DNA of 64,000 nucleotides from the NCBI GenBank assembly GCA_963675135.1, contig OY776129.1:74927348-74991347 (forward strand). The letters are read 5' to 3'. Source of the stretch: Galeopsis tetrahit (Eukaryota > Streptophyta > Magnoliopsida > Lamiales > Lamiaceae). The position numbers and the translations under genes were made by a program. The notes beneath the pieces were generated by a model that saw only the letters and a program-made list of their open reading frames with translations, was not told the DNA's origin and ran no database searches. Shown piece after piece: positions 60,322 through 64,000 of the stretch (position 1 is the stretch's first letter; every line of letters starts with the position of its first letter).

Positions 60322-62463
60322 CAATAAAAAAATTGGAAAAAAAAAAAAATTAAAGAATCTTTCTATTTTCCTGCGATGTATGTATAACAACAGTATGAAT
60401 GATCTGAAACAGCCAACAAAATACAGAAGAAAAAAAAATCAAGGAAGTATACAACTATCTGGAGCAGAAGCGAGCAGAAGTGTGGTTAGCACCAACAAGG
60501 GAGGGGGTGGGGGAAGGGTAAGAAAGGGGTAAATTGGAAGTATAGGGAAGGGGAAAAGGGGGAAACATGATTCCGGTACGGCGGCGAAACTCACCCCGAT
60601 GAGCTGATGAATTCTTGGTTCATAGTGTTTGTACACACAATCTCTTTTGGTCGTGAAAATGATTTGATTACTGAAATTAGTAAAACGAAAGAGGGTATGA
60701 ATTGGATTGAGGATTTTAGGTTTAGATTTTGCTTTGTGATTTTGAGGAAGAAAATGAAAAAACGAGTTTGGAAGTTTATTCGGGTCAGAAGACGACGGGG
60801 GAGGGTGACTGGACGGGCCGGTTGACGACGTGTGTGAATGGGTAATTATTAGGTGCAGCTGCGTCTAATGTATTTCTCTATGGATTTCCTTTAAATAATG
60901 TTTTTTTATTTTCTTCAAATTTTTCTAAATTTTTTACATGTGCACATAAATTTTGGAAGAGGTATTTTCATCAGATATCCACAATTTATAATTTATATAG
61001 TTATGAATCCTACAAAGTCCATGCAACTTCTTTACATGATGTATTTTGAAATCAATGAATTCTATAAATTTTAATTATGAATCATTGCACAATTTTATTT
61101 GTTTTTATTGTGAAAGGATCAAAATTTTAATTGAACAATTAAAAATTTATTTAAATCACTTAAAACTTAATCATATGTATATGGAAATAAATCTTTAATT
61201 ATAGTATATGATAACTTTATTAATTGTAAATTATTTTTAGTTAATTAGTGAGAGATGATTAATTAATAAAGATAAATTAAAAATTATGAGAATATTTTCT
61301 AAAATTAAAAAAGAGTAAAAAAAAAAAAAAGAAGAATATCCAAGCGTGCTAAAAAGCCATTTATTTATGAAGTAAGTTATAAGCTATTGGATATTACATC
61401 TTATAAATAAACTTACTCAAATGAGTCTTTAATTAGTGGTAGTATCAACTGTCAAGTTTAATTATACCATGTGTTAAATTAATAATAACTTCGCATAGAT
61501 AATTGGATGAGTTTTTTTTTAATGCGAGATTGTGGTTTATTAATGTTTGAAGAGACGTGGGGATTTTATTATCAAAAATTGAAAATTATACGTATTTTAG
61601 AATATCTCAAAAGTTGCTTTAAAAAATAAAAAAAGAATATCTCAAAACTGTCAATATTCTGGATCTTGAATGTAAGAATTCCCATTTTGAAATTACTATC
61701 TTGTTATCTTAAATTAAAAACTATTTGCATTAAAAAACAAAATAGAATAATATAAATGATATTACTATCTTGTTATCTTTAAATTAATGTAAAACATCAT
61801 TATAAATAAAAAAAAAAAAAAAACAACAAATTATTGTTTCAGCCTACATAAAGAATTGAAAAAAAAAAAGAGAGAGAGAGAATTTTAACATAAAATTTTA
61901 GTTATAAGCTCTCCATTTCAATTATATTTTAAATGGAACATATTATTCAAATAATAAAATGAATTCTCATTTCATACATAAGATCGTTCCACACCACAAT
62001 TTCTCGTTAATTTGACATGTATGGTAACGTTTTTACCAAATATAAACAAAACAACTTCCATCTATCCTAATTCTTAGTTCATGAATTGTAGTTCAATTTA
62101 CCTCATATTCTTTGTCCATTAAATATAGTCTCATACACATTATGGAAACTACACCCTTCAATTCATTACTTAATTACTCAATTTGTCATTTTTTATTCAT
62201 AAACAATCACTTTATTCACAATGGAACCCACAATACCCTATAATACCATTACTTTATATCTACATTTTTCTTAAAACTTGTGTTTCTCTTCAATGGGTCT
62301 ACATTTGGTGGATGAATGGAGTACTACATATCCATCCAATACACATTAGTATATAATATATCAAAGTAATTTTTTCATTGTCTGCATAAAGGAAATGATT
62401 ATGTCAGAGCAGTGGTTTTTTTTTTTTTTTATACGGGGATCAATCTCATTATTCACTAGTAAG
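60322..62463. other. Upstream of the FkbM gene and AT-rich region
   Basis: 60440-60840 is the likely promoter and leader of the FkbM gene (purine-rich GGGAGGGGGTGGGGGAAGGG near 60500). From 60840 on it is AT-rich with long A or T runs and no supported gene. Confidence 0.45.
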
Positions 62464-62778
62464 TAGACATGACGGTTTTTAACCGACAAACCGTCAGTTA
62501 CGGTTCAAAAATCGAACCGTAATGGGAAAATGGCGGTTCGGTTTCGGTTGCAAGTTTTGGCAAACCGAAACTGCCGGTTTGCCGTTTTTTTTTAATACAC
62601 AATTCTTATATTTTTTATGTATAAATTTAAGTTATATTATTTTTATTAAATTCTAGTAATGTAGTTTCTAAAAAAACGGAGAGAGAAAGAAAAAAAGAAA
62701 AGAAAACCGCCGAATCGTCGATTCGATTTCGATTTTGCCAAACCGTAACCGCCGATTTTGTCCTATTGAACATGTCTA
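62464..62778. mobile_element. hAT-like MITE, 315 bp
   Basis: The ends are TAGACATGACGGTT and the inverse CATGTCTA. The flanks CTAGTAAG (62456-62463) and CTAGCAAG (62779-62786) match at 7 of 8 positions, consistent with a hAT target duplication. The inside is rich in CGGTTCGGTTTCGGTT and its inverse, a pattern common in plant non-autonomous hAT elements. No coding capacity. Confidence 0.65.
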
Positions 62779-62786
62779 CTAGCAAG

Positions 62787-64000
62787 GGTGACAATAAGGA
62801 AAAGAAGAAGAATAACAAGTTTTTCTAAGTAAGTGTCAATTTTATGTTTCATTTTAAGAATATTTTTTTGAACCGATTACAAAATCAAATTAATACATAA
62901 AATAACTCAAGATCTTCAATTCACATCGAATCAAATTAAGAGAGCTATCCAAAATCAGTTGTGATGAAAGTGGGGGAGACAAGTGTACCTTTACCCCAAT
63001 AACTACCATGCACGAAAATAAACTAACAAAAATAAGTTTCATAAAAGAAAAAAACAACGACGGAAGTGGAAAGTTTCATAAAAAAGAGGAGTCTTACTCA
63101 AGAAATGTGATCGCACCATACAATAAAAATGCATAAACAACATAAATATCAAAAGAGGTATAACAAACTAGCACGACAAAAGGGCTGCAACAAACCAGCG
63201 CAACAAAAGGACTACAACAAACAAACAAAAAATGTCTAACAACAAACAAGAACATAAAAAAATAAAACACTAAATAAGGTTAAACAGATCGATCTATCAA
63301 TCAACTACCCTAAGAACGCCGTCTTTTAAAAAGATTGAATTGTTGGTCCGAACTACAATACTAAAAAAAACTATAGTTAAAAGAGCCGGTGACAGAGGCG
63401 AGTGTTAACGGTGATAGTGATGTCTTTTTAGAGAAAGATTTTCTCTCCAATGGCTAGTCACTTGGTGGAAGAAAAAAGAGGAGGGTAGAGATGGTGATAG
63501 TAAAGAGTAGCTCTATCATTTTAAGAATAATTTGAATACTAATATATATTTTTTTTACTAAAAGTATTAATTAACTCAAAAAAAGTACTATTAATACAGC
63601 TAAAATATGTAAAAACAGCTTTAATAATTTTTTATTTTAGAGCGGTTTAAAATCGAAAAAGAATCCAAAACAAATTTTGATTGAGCTGCTCCTCCACTTG
63701 TAATCTGTGAGCACAGGCACACAATGCCATTTACGCGCATAGAGAAGGTGTAATTGACACCGAAATTCTGAGTAAATTACGATTCCACCATTTTGGACAG
63801 CTGGAATTTCGGGATTATGTTTCCGTTTCCCGGTTTCCACCCCCTTTCTCTCTTTCCTAAGGTGCTTTTTTTTTTTTTTACCGTTAATTTCGTTTGCTTT
63901 TTTAAAAGTCGAGAAAAAATGATTGTTCACTTAGATCAAGGACTTTTAAGGGCAGTAACGTCATTTTACCTGTTGGTAGTTAAAGTGCAACTATGCGGGC
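62787..64000. other. Right edge of the window, no gene
   Basis: AT-rich and A-rich on the plus strand. 63700-64000 is less AT-rich and could be part of a neighbouring gene's untranslated or promoter region beyond the border, but no coding segment could be supported. Confidence 0.45.

Overview
The window is nuclear DNA from a flowering plant, most likely a eudicot. Genes are AT-rich and intron-bearing with GT/AG splice sites, the proteins match plant-only families (patellin, clade E PP2C, DCD-kelch, NFD6, SIEL), and intergenic DNA is packed with plant transposons. The placement is from protein resemblance recalled from memory; an asterid is plausible but I cannot fix a genus. Nothing bacterial, organellar or viral was seen.

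Layout. 1.2-11.3 kb: two tautomerase-family (MIF/DDT-like) genes on the minus strand, an MDL1/2-type gene and an MDL3-type gene ending in the peroxisomal signal SKL, on either side of a plus-strand NFD6-like gene for a small organellar protein. 12-21 kb: gene-free and repeat-rich. It holds a hAT MITE with a perfect 8-bp target duplication, and a Mutator-type element (perfect 9-bp duplication) containing a 3.6-kb Helitron that carries gene fragments. 21.2-27.5 kb: an eight-exon SIEL (ARM-repeat, Integrator-subunit-4-like) gene. 27.5-29.6 kb: a second Mutator-type element with orphan exon-like pieces on both sides. 30.0-33.6 kb: a ten-exon DCD-kelch gene on the minus strand. 35-38 kb: nested MITEs and a hAT element with a fold-back Mutator-type element inside it. 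40.8-46.8 kb: a nearly complete but inactivated L1-type LINE with target duplication and poly(A). 47.9-60.3 kb: the gene-dense end, with a patellin (PATL6-like), an AKR4C aldo-keto reductase, a clade E PP2C and a membrane-anchored FkbM-type methyltransferase.

All eight gene models were built by hand by joining exons at GT/AG sites; in each the summed coding length is a multiple of three and ends in a stop. The genes do not form a pathway; they are ordinary neighbours on a plant chromosome. The most unusual content is the transposon architecture: a family of Mutator-type elements carrying GTCGAC-rich hairpin modules, two of whose three copies sit within about 220 bp upstream of a start codon, and several clean nestings whose junctions can be read to the base.
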